Of a stretch of 64,000 bases of DNA, positions 55,938 through 64,000 are shown piece by piece. Numbering within the stretch: the stretch's first letter is position 1; each line of letters starts with the position of its first letter. The translations under genes were made by a program, and so were the position numbers. A model generated the notes under the pieces. That model was not told the origin of the DNA. It saw only the letters and a list, made by a program, of their open reading frames with translations, and searched no databases. The stretch is from JAEUMG01 sp963805405 (GTDB lineage: Bacteria > Pseudomonadota > Alphaproteobacteria > Rhizobiales > Aestuariivirgaceae): the NCBI GenBank assembly GCA_963805405.1, contig CAWDUC010000018.1, forward strand, positions 1 through 64,000, read 5' to 3'.

Positions 55938-56381
55938 TATGTCAATAGGAAATGCCGAACGCCGGGAAACTCACGACAGCCAGAATGGCTTCATGAAGCG
56001 CAAGAGCCGGCTTGTCGGCTGGCGAGGGCCTTCGCTAATTCGATAACATTGCAAGTTACGAAACTGCTCGCGGCAGCAAGTCTCGCGCATTCCCTCCAGC
56101 GAGGTCCGCAACCGATTGAGCGGCTGCGATGCACATTCTCGCGAGATGCGAAGAGCTTTGGTATCGAGCGCCGCGCGCATGAGACCTGGAAAGGCGAAAA
56201 CATTGTTACAGTGATTTGGGAAGTCGAACCGACCGCTTGTAGCGATCGCCGCCCCCTGCCGACAAACCGGCCGAAATCCTGAAACGATGACTGATTTCCG
56301 ACGAGGCGAAAGGCGAATTTAGGCATTTGTCGAGGCGTTTGGCGCTGCTAGTTTCGCTCCCGAAACTTGCAGGATTCAATC
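55938..56381. other. Intergenic stretch without a convincing gene
   Basis: A 420-base plus frame (55860-56282) crosses the start of the divergent basic protein gene, and its product shows no domain. I see no RNA gene or repeat. The region should hold the promoters of the divergent basic protein and the aldolase. Confidence 0.5.
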
Positions 56382-57125
56382 ATGACCCTCCCTGAAATGG
56401 CGTTCTGGCTCGAAAGGCCAAATCTCGCGGCTTGCGAAATTGCTCAGTTGATGGGCTACAAGATCGTCGTCCTCGACATGGAGCATGGCGCAATCGGCGA
56501 TGAAGCATGTGACGCCACCGTAGCGATGAGTTGCGCGATGGGGCTCAAATGCATTGTTCGTGTAGCGGCACCCACGCGTCTGCTTATTCAACAGGCATTG
56601 GACTATGGTGCCGATGGCGTGATGTTGCCGCAGCTCGAGAGTTTGGCGCACGCGCGTGAGGCATGCGCCTTTGCCAAATTTCCTCCACTGGGCACACGGG
56701 GTGTGGGCTACAGCAGGATCATGAAGTACGGTGCCTATACCAATATCGATGATGGTTTCTTCGCCTCAGAGAATAAGCGAACCCTTTGTTATCCCATGAT
56801 CGAAACGGCAGGCGCGTTTACCGATGTTGCCGCGATTGCCGGGCTGGATACGGTCGACGGCTTGTTCGTTGGCCCTTCCGATCTCTCGATGTCTCGTGGG
56901 CGCGGTTCCTTTAAATTCTCAAAGGCCGATGCCGAGGACTTCAGAACAGTTGCTGCCGCGGCGAAAACCAATGGCAAGGGCTTTGGGTTACCTGCGCCTG
57001 GCGCTGGACCATTTGCATTGGCGGCCGAGGAAGGTGCTACGTTCGTGACGGTTTGCGACGACATCACGGCCTTGCGCCTGGGATTCGAAGCTGGGCTGCA
57101 GGTTGCCAAGAATTACAAGAAGTGA
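56382..57125 (+). CDS. HpcH/HpaI family class II aldolase
   Basis: This 247-residue aldolase starts at ATG 56382 (MTLPEMAFW); a TTG five codons upstream is less likely. It has LDMEHGAIGDEACD near residue 34 (DxEH), VRVAAPTR with the substrate arginine, LGTRGVGYSRI near 102, PMIETAGAFTDVAAI with the metal Glu, and VDGLFVGPSDLSMSRG with the metal Asp. It is close to the aldolase at 61515-62264 and precedes an enolase-superfamily dehydratase gene by 39 bases. The dehydratase makes, and the aldolase cleaves, a 2-keto-3-deoxy acid. Confidence 0.87.
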   Translation: MTLPEMAFWLERPNLAACEIAQLMGYKIVVLDMEHGAIGDEACDATVAMSCAMGLKCIVRVAAPTRLLIQQALDYGADGVMLPQLESLAHAREACAFAKFPPLGTRGVGYSRIMKYGAYTNIDDGFFASENKRTLCYPMIETAGAFTDVAAIAGLDTVDGLFVGPSDLSMSRGRGSFKFSKADAEDFRTVAAAAKTNGKGFGLPAPGAGPFALAAEEGATFVTVCDDITALRLGFEAGLQVAKNYKK

Positions 57126-57164
57126 CTGCAACCGTACCGGTTCGGCAGTTCGTCAGGACAGCAT

Positions 57165-58337
57165 ATGAAGATTACTGGCATCGAAACTTTCCCTCTCCTC
57201 TATGAAATGCCGTACCCGCTCACCTATGCGCGCGGCACCTATCAAACGAGAGAAGCCCTGCTTCTGAAAGTTCACACCAGCGAGCCGGGAATCTTTGGTT
57301 GGGGCGAGGCGGCCATGTGGGGTGGACCGCATGCCGTGACCGCAGCTGTCATTGAAAAGGAAATTGCACCGCTCATTATCGGTGAGGATCCGCGAAGGCC
57401 GGAATATCTCTGGGAAAAGGTCTACCAATCGACCTACTATCATGGGCGCAAGGGCATCCTCCTCGCCGCACTGTCCGGGGTGGATATCGCATTGTGGGAT
57501 ATTGTCGGTAAGGCCGCCAATCAGCCCCTCTGGCGAATTTTCGGAGGCTTTGGCCGTCCCCTCACAGCCTATGCGTCCGCCGGCTATTATCGCCAGGACT
57601 ATAGCCTTGAGAATTTTGCCGCCGATGTCGAGCGCGCGCGAAAATCCGGCTATCGCGGTTACAAGATGAAGGTCGGCAATATTCCGCAAACCATCCATGG
57701 CAATGTGCTTTGGCCGGCCGACTTGCGCGGTTCCTTTGACGACGACATCGCGCGTATTCGCGCGGCAAGAGAAGCGCTCGGTCCCAAGCACAATCTCATG
57801 ATCGATGCCAACACGTCGCTCTCTTCGCGAATGGCCATGCGCTATGCCGACGCGGTGTTGCCGCTCAATATAAGATGGTTCGAGGAGCCTACGCAGCCGG
57901 AGGACGTCGATGGTTGCGCCGAACTTGCACGACACACGCGTATTCCGATTGCCGGGTTTGAGACCGAAAGCAGCAAATACCAGTTTGCGCGTTTGATCGA
58001 CGCCGGTGCAATTCAGGTGGTCCAGTTCGATGTCGTCCAGGTCGGCGGATTCACCGAAGGAAGGAAGATCGCGAGCTATGCGCAGATGCATCATCTTCCG
58101 TTTACAGCAAAGAACTACTCCACCGCCGTCAGCACGGCGGCGACGCTGCAGCTCCTCTATGCGCTGCCGAATGGTGATTATTTCGAGTGCGATCAGGATC
58201 CCAACGATCTGCGCGATGGGTTTGTCGCCGGCCCCTTTTACACCTTGGACGACGGCATGGCCGTGCCCTTGGACCGGCCAGGACTGGGCATCGACATCGA
58301 TGAAACTGCAATGAAGTGCTGGATCGTTCGCAACTGA
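57165..58337 (+). CDS. Mandelate racemase/muconate lactonizing enzyme family protein with unusual barrel end
   Basis: This intact 390-residue enolase-superfamily protein has WGEAAMWGGPHAVTAAV in the cap, and YHGRKGILLAALSGVDIALWD near residue 92. The catalytic KxK is in GYKMKVGN, the metal residues are in LMIDANTSLS, RWFEEPTQPED and IAGFETESSKYQF, and the product exit strand ends FTAKNYSTAVSTAA. Where racemase-group members have a catalytic His (PHS-type), this protein reads TAKNYS. It may therefore act through lysine only or on a different substrate. It pairs with the preceding aldolase. Confidence 0.84.
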   Translation: MKITGIETFPLLYEMPYPLTYARGTYQTREALLLKVHTSEPGIFGWGEAAMWGGPHAVTAAVIEKEIAPLIIGEDPRRPEYLWEKVYQSTYYHGRKGILLAALSGVDIALWDIVGKAANQPLWRIFGGFGRPLTAYASAGYYRQDYSLENFAADVERARKSGYRGYKMKVGNIPQTIHGNVLWPADLRGSFDDDIARIRAAREALGPKHNLMIDANTSLSSRMAMRYADAVLPLNIRWFEEPTQPEDVDGCAELARHTRIPIAGFETESSKYQFARLIDAGAIQVVQFDVVQVGGFTEGRKIASYAQMHHLPFTAKNYSTAVSTAATLQLLYALPNGDYFECDQDPNDLRDGFVAGPFYTLDDGMAVPLDRPGLGIDIDETAMKCWIVRN

Positions 58338-58342
58338 TTTCC

Positions 58343-59119
58343 TCAGAACGTGCCGGGATAGGTACCGCCGTCGAGCAGGAGATTCTGCCCCGTGATGTAG
58401 CCGGCCTGCACGCTGCAAAGAAACGCGCATGCGGCTCCGAATTCCGCCGGCGTGCCAAAGCGCTTCGACCCCTCGGCTTCGCGCCATTGCTCCAATTGCA
58501 CATCGACGCTGATACCTGCCGATCCAGCGACTGCACGTGCCGTTTCGGTGAGCCGGTCCGTTGCGAACGAGCCCGGAAGCAGATTGTTGATGGTCACATT
58601 GTGCGGTGACACCTCCCGTGCCAGACCCGCTACAAAACCAGTAAGCCCACTGCGCGCGCCGTTGGAAAGGCCGAGATAGGGAAAGGGCGCCTTCACCGCA
58701 CCAGACGTGATGTTGACGATCCGGCCAAAACGCCGCTTGATCATCGGATCGATCGTCTGTTTCATCATCTCGATTGCCGAAAGCATGTTGGCATCGAGCG
58801 CCTTGATCCAGTCGTCACGGGTCCAATTGCGGAAATTTCCGGCAGGCGGACCTCCTGCATTATTGATGAGAATGTCGGGCTCCGGCAGTACAGCTAATAG
58901 CTGGCGCCGCCCCTCCTCCGCCGTCACGTCCGCGCAGACCGCTTCGACCGCGATGCCAAACTTCCGCAGCTCCGCAGCCGTCTTCTCCAAAGTCGCCGGG
59001 TTGGTTCCATTGATGACAACTCGCACGCCCTCGCGGCCCAAGGCCTCGGCACAAGCGCGCCCCAGGCCGCGCGAGGACGCGCAGACGATCGCTGTTTTTC
59101 CTTCAAGGCCCAGATCCAT
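58343..59119 (-). CDS. SDR-like oxidoreductase with altered catalytic motif
   Basis: This 258-residue SDR-fold protein starts at MDLGLEGKTAIVCASSRGLGRA (59119), where the usual TGxxxGxG reads CASSRGLG. NNAGGPPAGNF and FGRIVNITSGAVKAPFPYLGLSN follow. The YxxxK position reads LGLSNGARSG, so the catalytic Tyr-Lys pair is missing. This is typical of a divergent FabG-like subgroup whose chemistry is unclear. The ending is GQNLLLDGGTYPGTF. It lies 5 bases from the stop of the convergent dehydratase and follows the next SDR gene in a minus-strand operon. Confidence 0.83.
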   Translation of the reverse strand: MDLGLEGKTAIVCASSRGLGRACAEALGREGVRVVINGTNPATLEKTAAELRKFGIAVEAVCADVTAEEGRRQLLAVLPEPDILINNAGGPPAGNFRNWTRDDWIKALDANMLSAIEMMKQTIDPMIKRRFGRIVNITSGAVKAPFPYLGLSNGARSGLTGFVAGLAREVSPHNVTINNLLPGSFATDRLTETARAVAGSAGISVDVQLEQWREAEGSKRFGTPAEFGAACAFLCSVQAGYITGQNLLLDGGTYPGTF

Positions 59120-59138
59120 ATCGCCTACCCTGCTCTCT

Positions 59139-59888
59139 TCAATGAACGCTCCAGCCGCCATCAACCATCAGCACCGTACCGGTAATGAGGCTAGCGGCAG
59201 GCGACGCAAGGAAGAGCACGCATTGCGCTATCTCTTCCGGCTCGCCAATGCGACCGAGTGGAATATGCCCGATAATATCGCCAAAGGCCTTCGTATCCGA
59301 CAAAGCCGGCCGGGTCGCATCGGTCAGGACAAACGTTGGCGCGATGGCGTTGACCCGGATTCCGTGGCGCGCCCATTCCTTTGCCAAGCAACGCGTCATG
59401 TGATCGATCGCAGCCTTGCTTGTACAGTAGATCGATTCATTGACGAGCACATTGCTTCCGGCCTGAGAGCTGAGATTGACGATTACGCCATGGCCCTGCT
59501 TGATCATCATCTGCGCGGCAGCTTGGCTCACGAAGAAAGTGCCTTTGACATTGACGTCGATCGTCAGGTCGAAATCCTCTTCGGTTGCCACTTCCGCGGG
59601 ATTCTCAGGGCCGAGACCGGCATTGTTTACGCATATGTCGAGCTGGCCGAATTTTCGGCCGATCTCCGCGACGGCCGCACGGATTTGGGCGACATCACGC
59701 ACATCCATCTGAAGCGCCAGTGCACGACGACCGAGCCGCTCTATGTCAGCGACGATCTCCGCCGATCGCTGCACGTCTAGGAGACCGAGGACAATATCCG
59801 CCCCTGATTCCGCCAAGGCGAGCGCGCAAGCCCTGCCCAATGCCCCGGGCTGCGCCCGTAACAAGGGCAACTTTTCCGCGATAGTCAT
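59139..59888 (-). pseudogene. SDR family oxidoreductase, N-terminal frameshifts
   Basis: ATG 59888 begins MTIAEK, and the next frame supplies VALVTGAARGIGQG before the frame returns with ACALALAESGADIVLG. Two nearby slips therefore scramble the cofactor motif only. The rest is intact: DICVNNAGLGPENP, VNLSSQAGSNVLVNESIYCTSKAAIDHM (Ser, YxxxK) lies at about 135-162, then IRVNAIAPTFVLTDATRP and GTVLMVDGGWSVH. The start overlaps the GMC oxidoreductase stop by 4 bases. It probably oxidises or reduces a sugar-derived alcohol. Confidence 0.82.
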
Positions 59889-61510
59889 AAGTTGGAAATT
59901 GCTGTGCCACCGTTCGCCCCTCTTTTCAGGAGATCCGCGCCCTTTTCGCCGATCATGATCGTCGGGGCGTTGATGTTGCCGCTCACCAGATGCGGCATGA
60001 TCGATGCATCGATAACACGGAGCCGCGAAACACCACGCACGCGCAAGGCCGGATCGACAACCGCCATGTCGTCGACACCCATCTTGCAGGTGCCGCACGG
60101 ATGGAAGATTGTGATGCTGTCGCGGCGCAAATAGTCTTCCCACTCCGCATCGGATTCAACCTCGGGACCTGGCGCCAGCTCGCCTTTGATATGAGCGGCA
60201 AGCGGTTGGGTCGCGAAGATGTTCCTGATGATCCTGCCGCCCCTCCGCAGCACGATAAGGTCGTCCTGGTGATCGAGTAGACGCGGGAAAATACGAGGGG
60301 GAATACGATGATCAGGCCCAGCCAGGCATAGACGTCCGCGGCTCTTGGGACGGTTAACATTCGGTATCGCCGTCACCACTGGCTCGTCGAGGACGATCAG
60401 TTCATCCGGAGTAAGCTTGTAGCCCACAGGCGTGAAGTGCAGCTGCAGATCGGGATCCTCTACCTCCGGTGCTGATCGCACGAAGGCCATGGAAAGTGCA
60501 CCAGGCGTTGTGCCTGGCCCGCGGCCGCGAAACATCCAGTTCGCACCGTGGAGAGCCTTTCGCAGCAATGTTTGTTCAGAATTATAGGTCGGCATGTCGA
60601 TACGATAGTTGAGATAGGCGCCGACATGATCGCGTAGATTCTCGCCGACGCCTGGAACATCCGCGACGCAGTCGATGCCCATGCTGCTGAGCTGCGAGCC
60701 CGGCCCTACGCCCGAAAGAAGCAGGAGCTGCGGCGAGGCGACGGCGCCAGCACTGAGGATGACTTCCGCGCGGGCCAATGCCGTTTTTGCCTTACGATCA
60801 GCGAATTCATAGCGGACGCCTTTTGCCTCGCGCCCTTCGAAGAGAACAGAACTTGCCACGACACCGGTCCGGACAGCGAGGTTCGGCCGCCTCATCGCCG
60901 GCCGGAGGTATGCATCTGCCGCGCTGTGCCGCCAGCCGCGCCGCTGCGTCGCCTGGATCGGTCCTACTCCTTCCAGCCGCGCGCCAGCGAAATCGACGTT
61001 TCGTGGAATCCCAGTCGCCTCGGCCGCCGCGATGAACAAATCAGAAGACGCATGTGAGGTACGGAGATTCTCGACATGCAAAGGCCCCTTGTCACCGCGA
61101 TATTCATCGCCGCCACCCTCGTTGGTCTCGCATATCCGGAAATATGGAAGGACGTCGCGATAGCTCCATCCGAAGTTGCCAAGCCGCGCCCAGCTATCAT
61201 AATCGCTGGGCTGCCCGCGCATATAGACCATGGCATTGATCGAGCTGCTGCCACCTAACACCTTGCCGCGCGGCCACAGGTCGCGCCTGCCATTCCGTGT
61301 CGGATCGGGCTCGGTCATGTAGCGCCAGTCATAGCGCGGATTGCCGATGCCATAGAGGTCGGTGGCAGCCGGCATCTTGATGGTGAGAGACCGGTCGCTG
61401 CCGCCGGCTTCAAGCAGAAGTACGCGCGTACGGGGATCAGCGCTTAATCGGTTTGCCAGGACACACCCGGCGGACCCTGCACCGACGATGATGTAGTCGA
61501 ACTCCTCCAT
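59885..61510 (-). CDS. GMC family FAD oxidoreductase (choline dehydrogenase-like)
   Basis: This 541-residue flavoprotein oxidises an alcohol. The FAD motif is DYIIVGAGSAGCVLANRL near residue 5. GMC signature 1 includes RGKVLGGSSSINAMVYMRG near 78, and signature 2 includes GAVASPQLLLLSGVGP near 253. The active-site His is in IFHPCGTCKMG and the Asn in HLVSGNINAPTIMIGEKGADLL. ATG 61510 (MEEFDY) is preferred over 61555 because the extra residues do not match the family. It overlaps the SDR start by 4 bases and lies 4 bases from the aldolase stop, so these genes form one operon. Confidence 0.88.
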   Translation of the reverse strand: MEEFDYIIVGAGSAGCVLANRLSADPRTRVLLLEAGGSDRSLTIKMPAATDLYGIGNPRYDWRYMTEPDPTRNGRRDLWPRGKVLGGSSSINAMVYMRGQPSDYDSWARLGNFGWSYRDVLPYFRICETNEGGGDEYRGDKGPLHVENLRTSHASSDLFIAAAEATGIPRNVDFAGARLEGVGPIQATQRRGWRHSAADAYLRPAMRRPNLAVRTGVVASSVLFEGREAKGVRYEFADRKAKTALARAEVILSAGAVASPQLLLLSGVGPGSQLSSMGIDCVADVPGVGENLRDHVGAYLNYRIDMPTYNSEQTLLRKALHGANWMFRGRGPGTTPGALSMAFVRSAPEVEDPDLQLHFTPVGYKLTPDELIVLDEPVVTAIPNVNRPKSRGRLCLAGPDHRIPPRIFPRLLDHQDDLIVLRRGGRIIRNIFATQPLAAHIKGELAPGPEVESDAEWEDYLRRDSITIFHPCGTCKMGVDDMAVVDPALRVRGVSRLRVIDASIMPHLVSGNINAPTIMIGEKGADLLKRGANGGTAISNL

Positions 61511-61514
61511 GAGA

Positions 61515-62264
61515 TCACGGAAGACCCATGCGGTGGAGCGCCGCTTCGAGTCCATCGCGCAAAGCCGTCAGATCGTCGCCAATTGCCATGAAAGCAACAC
61601 CAAGCCCGGTGGCATATTCGCGATCACCAACCGAAGCTACCGGCATCGCCCACGGTTTCCCTGCTGCATGCGCCGCGGCAGCGATACGGGATATATCGGC
61701 GTGATCGCCGCCATCGGCACGAAATTCGCCACGTCCTCGCGCCAGCGAAAGGTCGTTTGGCCCGATGAAAAGTCCATCGACGCTCGGCAGGTTGGAGATT
61801 TTCTCGACGTCCTCGAGCGCACCGGTCGTCTCGATCATGACCCAACACTTAACGCGCTCATTTTCTTCGGCAACGAAATGATCGGGCGCCGGTAGATACC
61901 GCACCGTCCGGCCGCCCCCAAATCCGCGTGTACCGATCGGCGGGTATTTGGCATAGCCTGTCGCGCGCTCGGCATGCGCAAGATCGGCGATCTGCGGAAG
62001 AATAACGCCGTCGCTTCCGAAATCGAGCGCATGCTGGATTGGGACGCGCTCCGCACTGTCCACGCGGGTATACACGCGAAGAGCCAGCGCTCTGCCGACT
62101 GTGATGCTGCGCGACGCGCTCGCCATGTCGAAGGCGCCGTGCTCCATGTCGATGATGACGGTACCATAACCAAGCAAGGCTGCGATCTCGCAGGCATCAT
62201 CGTTCGGAGACATGAGCCAGAAGGCGATCTCCGGATGAGCGCCGCTCATATGGATGACGGTCAT
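61515..62264 (-). CDS. HpcH/HpaI family class II aldolase
   Basis: This intact 249-residue aldolase has IIDMEHGAFDMASAS near residue 38, VDSAERVPIQHALDFGSDGVI, GTRGFGGGRTVRYL, VMIETTGALEDVEKI with the metal Glu and VDGLFIGPNDLSLARG with the metal Asp. It is the closest relative, within the window, of the aldolase at 56382-57125; the one at 47141 is more distant. It sits between two oxidoreductase genes and overlaps the upstream SDR stop by 4 bases (ATGA). Confidence 0.88.
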   Translation of the reverse strand: MTVIHMSGAHPEIAFWLMSPNDDACEIAALLGYGTVIIDMEHGAFDMASASRSITVGRALALRVYTRVDSAERVPIQHALDFGSDGVILPQIADLAHAERATGYAKYPPIGTRGFGGGRTVRYLPAPDHFVAEENERVKCWVMIETTGALEDVEKISNLPSVDGLFIGPNDLSLARGRGEFRADGGDHADISRIAAAAHAAGKPWAMPVASVGDREYATGLGVAFMAIGDDLTALRDGLEAALHRMGLP

Positions 62265-63115
62265 GCGCTATCACCAAAGCTTCCAGCCATAAAACCACCG
62301 TCAACCGGATAGACCCCGCCCGTCAGATAGCTTGCGGCAGGCGAGCATAGAAACATCACCAACGCGGCCACTTCCTGGATCGCCGCAAAGCGCCCCATGG
62401 GTATACTCGAACTCCACAATGCTATTTCATGAGGCTTCGCAACGGTACGAAACATGTCGGTCTCGACGACATGCGGAAGCACGGTATTGACCCTGATCCC
62501 TTCGCGAGCGTGATCGAGAGCGAGAACCTTGCCGAGCCCGACGACTCCGAATTTTGTTCCGCTGTATACGGCCCTGTTCTGGAACCCGATTACACCGGCC
62601 GTGGATGATATCTGAACGATCGAGCCGCCGCCGCCGCGCGCACGCGCATGCCGAACGTAATCACGCGATAACATCATGACCGCTTTGAAGTTCAAGGCGA
62701 TAAGCTCATCGCAACGCTCTTCATCGATATCGCCGGTATCGACAGCCCACGACCGGCCGGCATTGTTGACCAGGAAATCCACACTTCCCGCGGCGGAAAG
62801 CGCCTGCGCGAAGACTTCGCTAGCAACACCGCTCTTTGCAAGGTCGCCGCGAACAGGATGCACTTGCACGCCTTGAGATTTGAGAGCGCTTGCAGCTTCG
62901 TCCAGTTCTGCGCGCAATACGTCCTGCAGGACGACTGTAGCTCCCAGTGCGGCAAAGCCCTCGGCTATACCCCGGCCGATACCCCGAGCCGCGCCGGTGA
63001 CCAACGCTGTCCTTCCCTTGAACAGATCGGGCCTGAATGTCTCCATCGGCGACCGTTCATCAGCGGTCGCCTTCGGGTCATCGAAATGTATTTGCGGTGG
63101 AGGAACAAGATTCAT
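62261..63115 (-). CDS. SDR family oxidoreductase
   Basis: This intact classical SDR has 284 residues from MNLVPPPQ (63115); METFRPDLFKGR at 63046 would give the more usual length. The cofactor motif is ALVTGAARGIGRGIAEG, NNAG is in DFLVNNAGRSWAVD, and the catalytic residues are in QISSTAGVIGFQNRAVYSGTKFG. IRVNTVLPHVVETDMF and the ending YPVDGGFMAG follow. It is the first gene after the ABC ATPase in a minus-strand operon with the aldolase, GMC and two further SDR genes. Confidence 0.87.
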   Translation of the reverse strand: MNLVPPPQIHFDDPKATADERSPMETFRPDLFKGRTALVTGAARGIGRGIAEGFAALGATVVLQDVLRAELDEAASALKSQGVQVHPVRGDLAKSGVASEVFAQALSAAGSVDFLVNNAGRSWAVDTGDIDEERCDELIALNFKAVMMLSRDYVRHARARGGGGSIVQISSTAGVIGFQNRAVYSGTKFGVVGLGKVLALDHAREGIRVNTVLPHVVETDMFRTVAKPHEIALWSSSIPMGRFAAIQEVAALVMFLCSPAASYLTGGVYPVDGGFMAGSFGDSA

Positions 63116-63118
63116 TGT

Positions 63119-64000
63119 CTACTCGCGTAAAAAGACGGGCGTGGCACGTGCGAAACTGAGGCCGACGGTCGCGCCCTCGGAATAAAAGCGGTCGGATGCC
63201 GTTCGGACGGTGAGGCTGCCGCCGCCGAGCATCACAGTGTATTCGACGACGTCGCCAAGGAAACGCGCGCGCGTGATGATCGCGTCGGCTGCGCCGCCCG
63301 GGTCGGTAAGGTCAATCTCTTCGGGTCTAAGTGCGACGCTTCGGTAGTCGCTGTTGCATCCTGCTGTGAGCGGCAGACCGAAGCCAATCGCTGCCTGAAA
63401 ACGACCTGTCGGACGATCGGTTTGACCAGTCAGGACATTCGCGTTGCCGATAAAGCGCGCAACAAAGCTCGTCCGCGGTTCCTTGTAAATCGACCGCGGT
63501 GAGCCCAGTTGCTCGACGCGGCCAGCATTCATGACGGCAACGACGTCGGACAGAACAAGCGCCTCGCCTTGATCGTGCGTAACAAAAACCGTCGTGATGC
63601 CGAGCTCGCGCACGATCCGATGGATCTCGTCGCGCATCTCTTCGCGAAGTTTGAGATCAAGCGCGGAAAGCGGCTCATCGAGCAACAATAGATTGGGCTC
63701 GATGACCAATGCGCGCGCCAGTGCAACCCTCTGCTGCTGTCCGCCTGAAAGCTGGCGCGGTCTGCGGTCTGCAAAACCTTCCATGCGAACGACAGCCAGC
63801 GCCCTTGCCAGTCGTTCGTCCCGCTCGGCCCTCCCCAGTCCGCGCATTTCAAGCCCAAAACTCACATTCTCCGCGACGGTCAGATGCGGGAACAAAGCGT
63901 AGGACTGAAACACCATCCCGATACCGCGGCGGCGCGCAGCAACGCGCGTGATATCGCGGCCTTTAACCGTGATGTGCCCCGAAGTCGGCTCTTCGAACCC
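63119..64000 (-). CDS. ABC transporter ATP-binding protein, PotA/UgpC type, 5' end outside window
   Basis: The visible part starts within the ATPase core: GFEEPTSGHITVKGRDI, then GIGMVFQSYALFPHLTVAENVSFGL with the Q-loop, LSGGQQQRVALARAL as signature, LLLLDEPLSALDLKLRE as Walker B and VFVTHDQGEALVLSD as H-loop. The C-terminal TOBE region has VALRPEEIDLTD. Walker A lies beyond base 64000. The core resembles the spermidine/putrescine and iron(III)/2-aminoethylphosphonate group more than the MalK group. The stop is 3 bases from the SDR start, so it probably belongs to the same operon and feeds it. Confidence 0.87.
   Translation of the reverse strand, partial: GFEEPTSGHITVKGRDITRVAARRRGIGMVFQSYALFPHLTVAENVSFGLEMRGLGRAERDERLARALAVVRMEGFADRRPRQLSGGQQQRVALARALVIEPNLLLLDEPLSALDLKLREEMRDEIHRIVRELGITTVFVTHDQGEALVLSDVVAVMNAGRVEQLGSPRSIYKEPRTSFVARFIGNANVLTGQTDRPTGRFQAAIGFGLPLTAGCNSDYRSVALRPEEIDLTDPGGAADAIITRARFLGDVVEYTVMLGGGSLTVRTASDRFYSEGATVGLSFARATPVFLRE

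Noticed and set aside
55860..56282. 140-codon plus-strand frame
   Set aside because: It overlaps the start and LexA box of the basic protein gene and encodes no recognisable protein.

Overview
The window looks like chromosome of a free-living alphaproteobacterium, probably of the Hyphomicrobiales (Rhizobiales). This rests on gene content and on one perfect GAAC-N7-GAAC LexA-type box: many ABC uptake systems of sugar and peptide type, enolase-superfamily sugar-acid dehydratases, HpcH/HpaI aldolases, a divergent oxyR-katG pair, and a RAD52/Gp157 recombination module of the kind carried by rhizobial phages. No rRNA, tRNA, CRISPR array or replication origin was found. The sequence has an unusually high density of single-base reading-frame breaks, many in short homopolymers and inside otherwise well conserved genes. 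They are dense at 1-22 kb and again in scattered genes after 33 kb, and almost absent at 23-33 kb. I read most of them as sequence errors, but annotate the broken genes as such.

Layout. 1-3.1 kb: large MscS-type channel, HdeD-like membrane protein and a truncated nucleotide-cyclase remnant. 3.1-6.8 kb: a small foreign island with an IS481-type transposase tail, then a minus-strand phage module (Gp157, RAD52-HNH, two small proteins) facing an XRE regulator across a palindromic operator. 6.9-11.4 kb: anion permease, polyphosphate kinase 2 and a secreted octahaem cytochrome with TPRs. 11.4-16.7 kb: zinc alcohol dehydrogenase, DedA, an enolase-superfamily protein, CaiB/BaiF CoA-transferase and acyl-CoA dehydrogenase. 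16.7-21.5 kb: a three-subunit molybdenum hydroxylase operon with a coupled 44-residue membrane protein, then a tandem ABM-domain membrane protein.

21.6-30.6 kb: one minus-strand operon holding a DeoR regulator, class I aldolase, binding protein, two permeases, two unlike ATPases, a small membrane protein, DhaK and DhaL. Together these suggest import of a sugar, polyol or ketose, aldol cleavage, and ATP-dependent phosphorylation of a short-chain ketose. 31-38.5 kb: a lysine-rich DNA-binding-like protein, a DMT exporter, and an SMP-30 lactonase / SDR / sugar ABC unit. 38.5-41.8 kb: oxyR and katG.

41.9-63.1 kb: a long catabolic region. It holds a dipeptide-type ABC system, an amidohydrolase, three HpcH/HpaI aldolases, three enolase-superfamily dehydratases (one very like L-rhamnonate dehydratase), four SDRs, a GMC oxidoreductase, a 2-hydroxyacid dehydrogenase, an aspartoacylase-like deacylase, and a further ABC ATPase running off the window end. 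The dehydratase-plus-aldolase pairs fit non-phosphorylative breakdown of sugar acids to pyruvate or hydroxypyruvate-type products and aldehydes. In the middle lies a basic unknown protein under what looks like direct LexA control.
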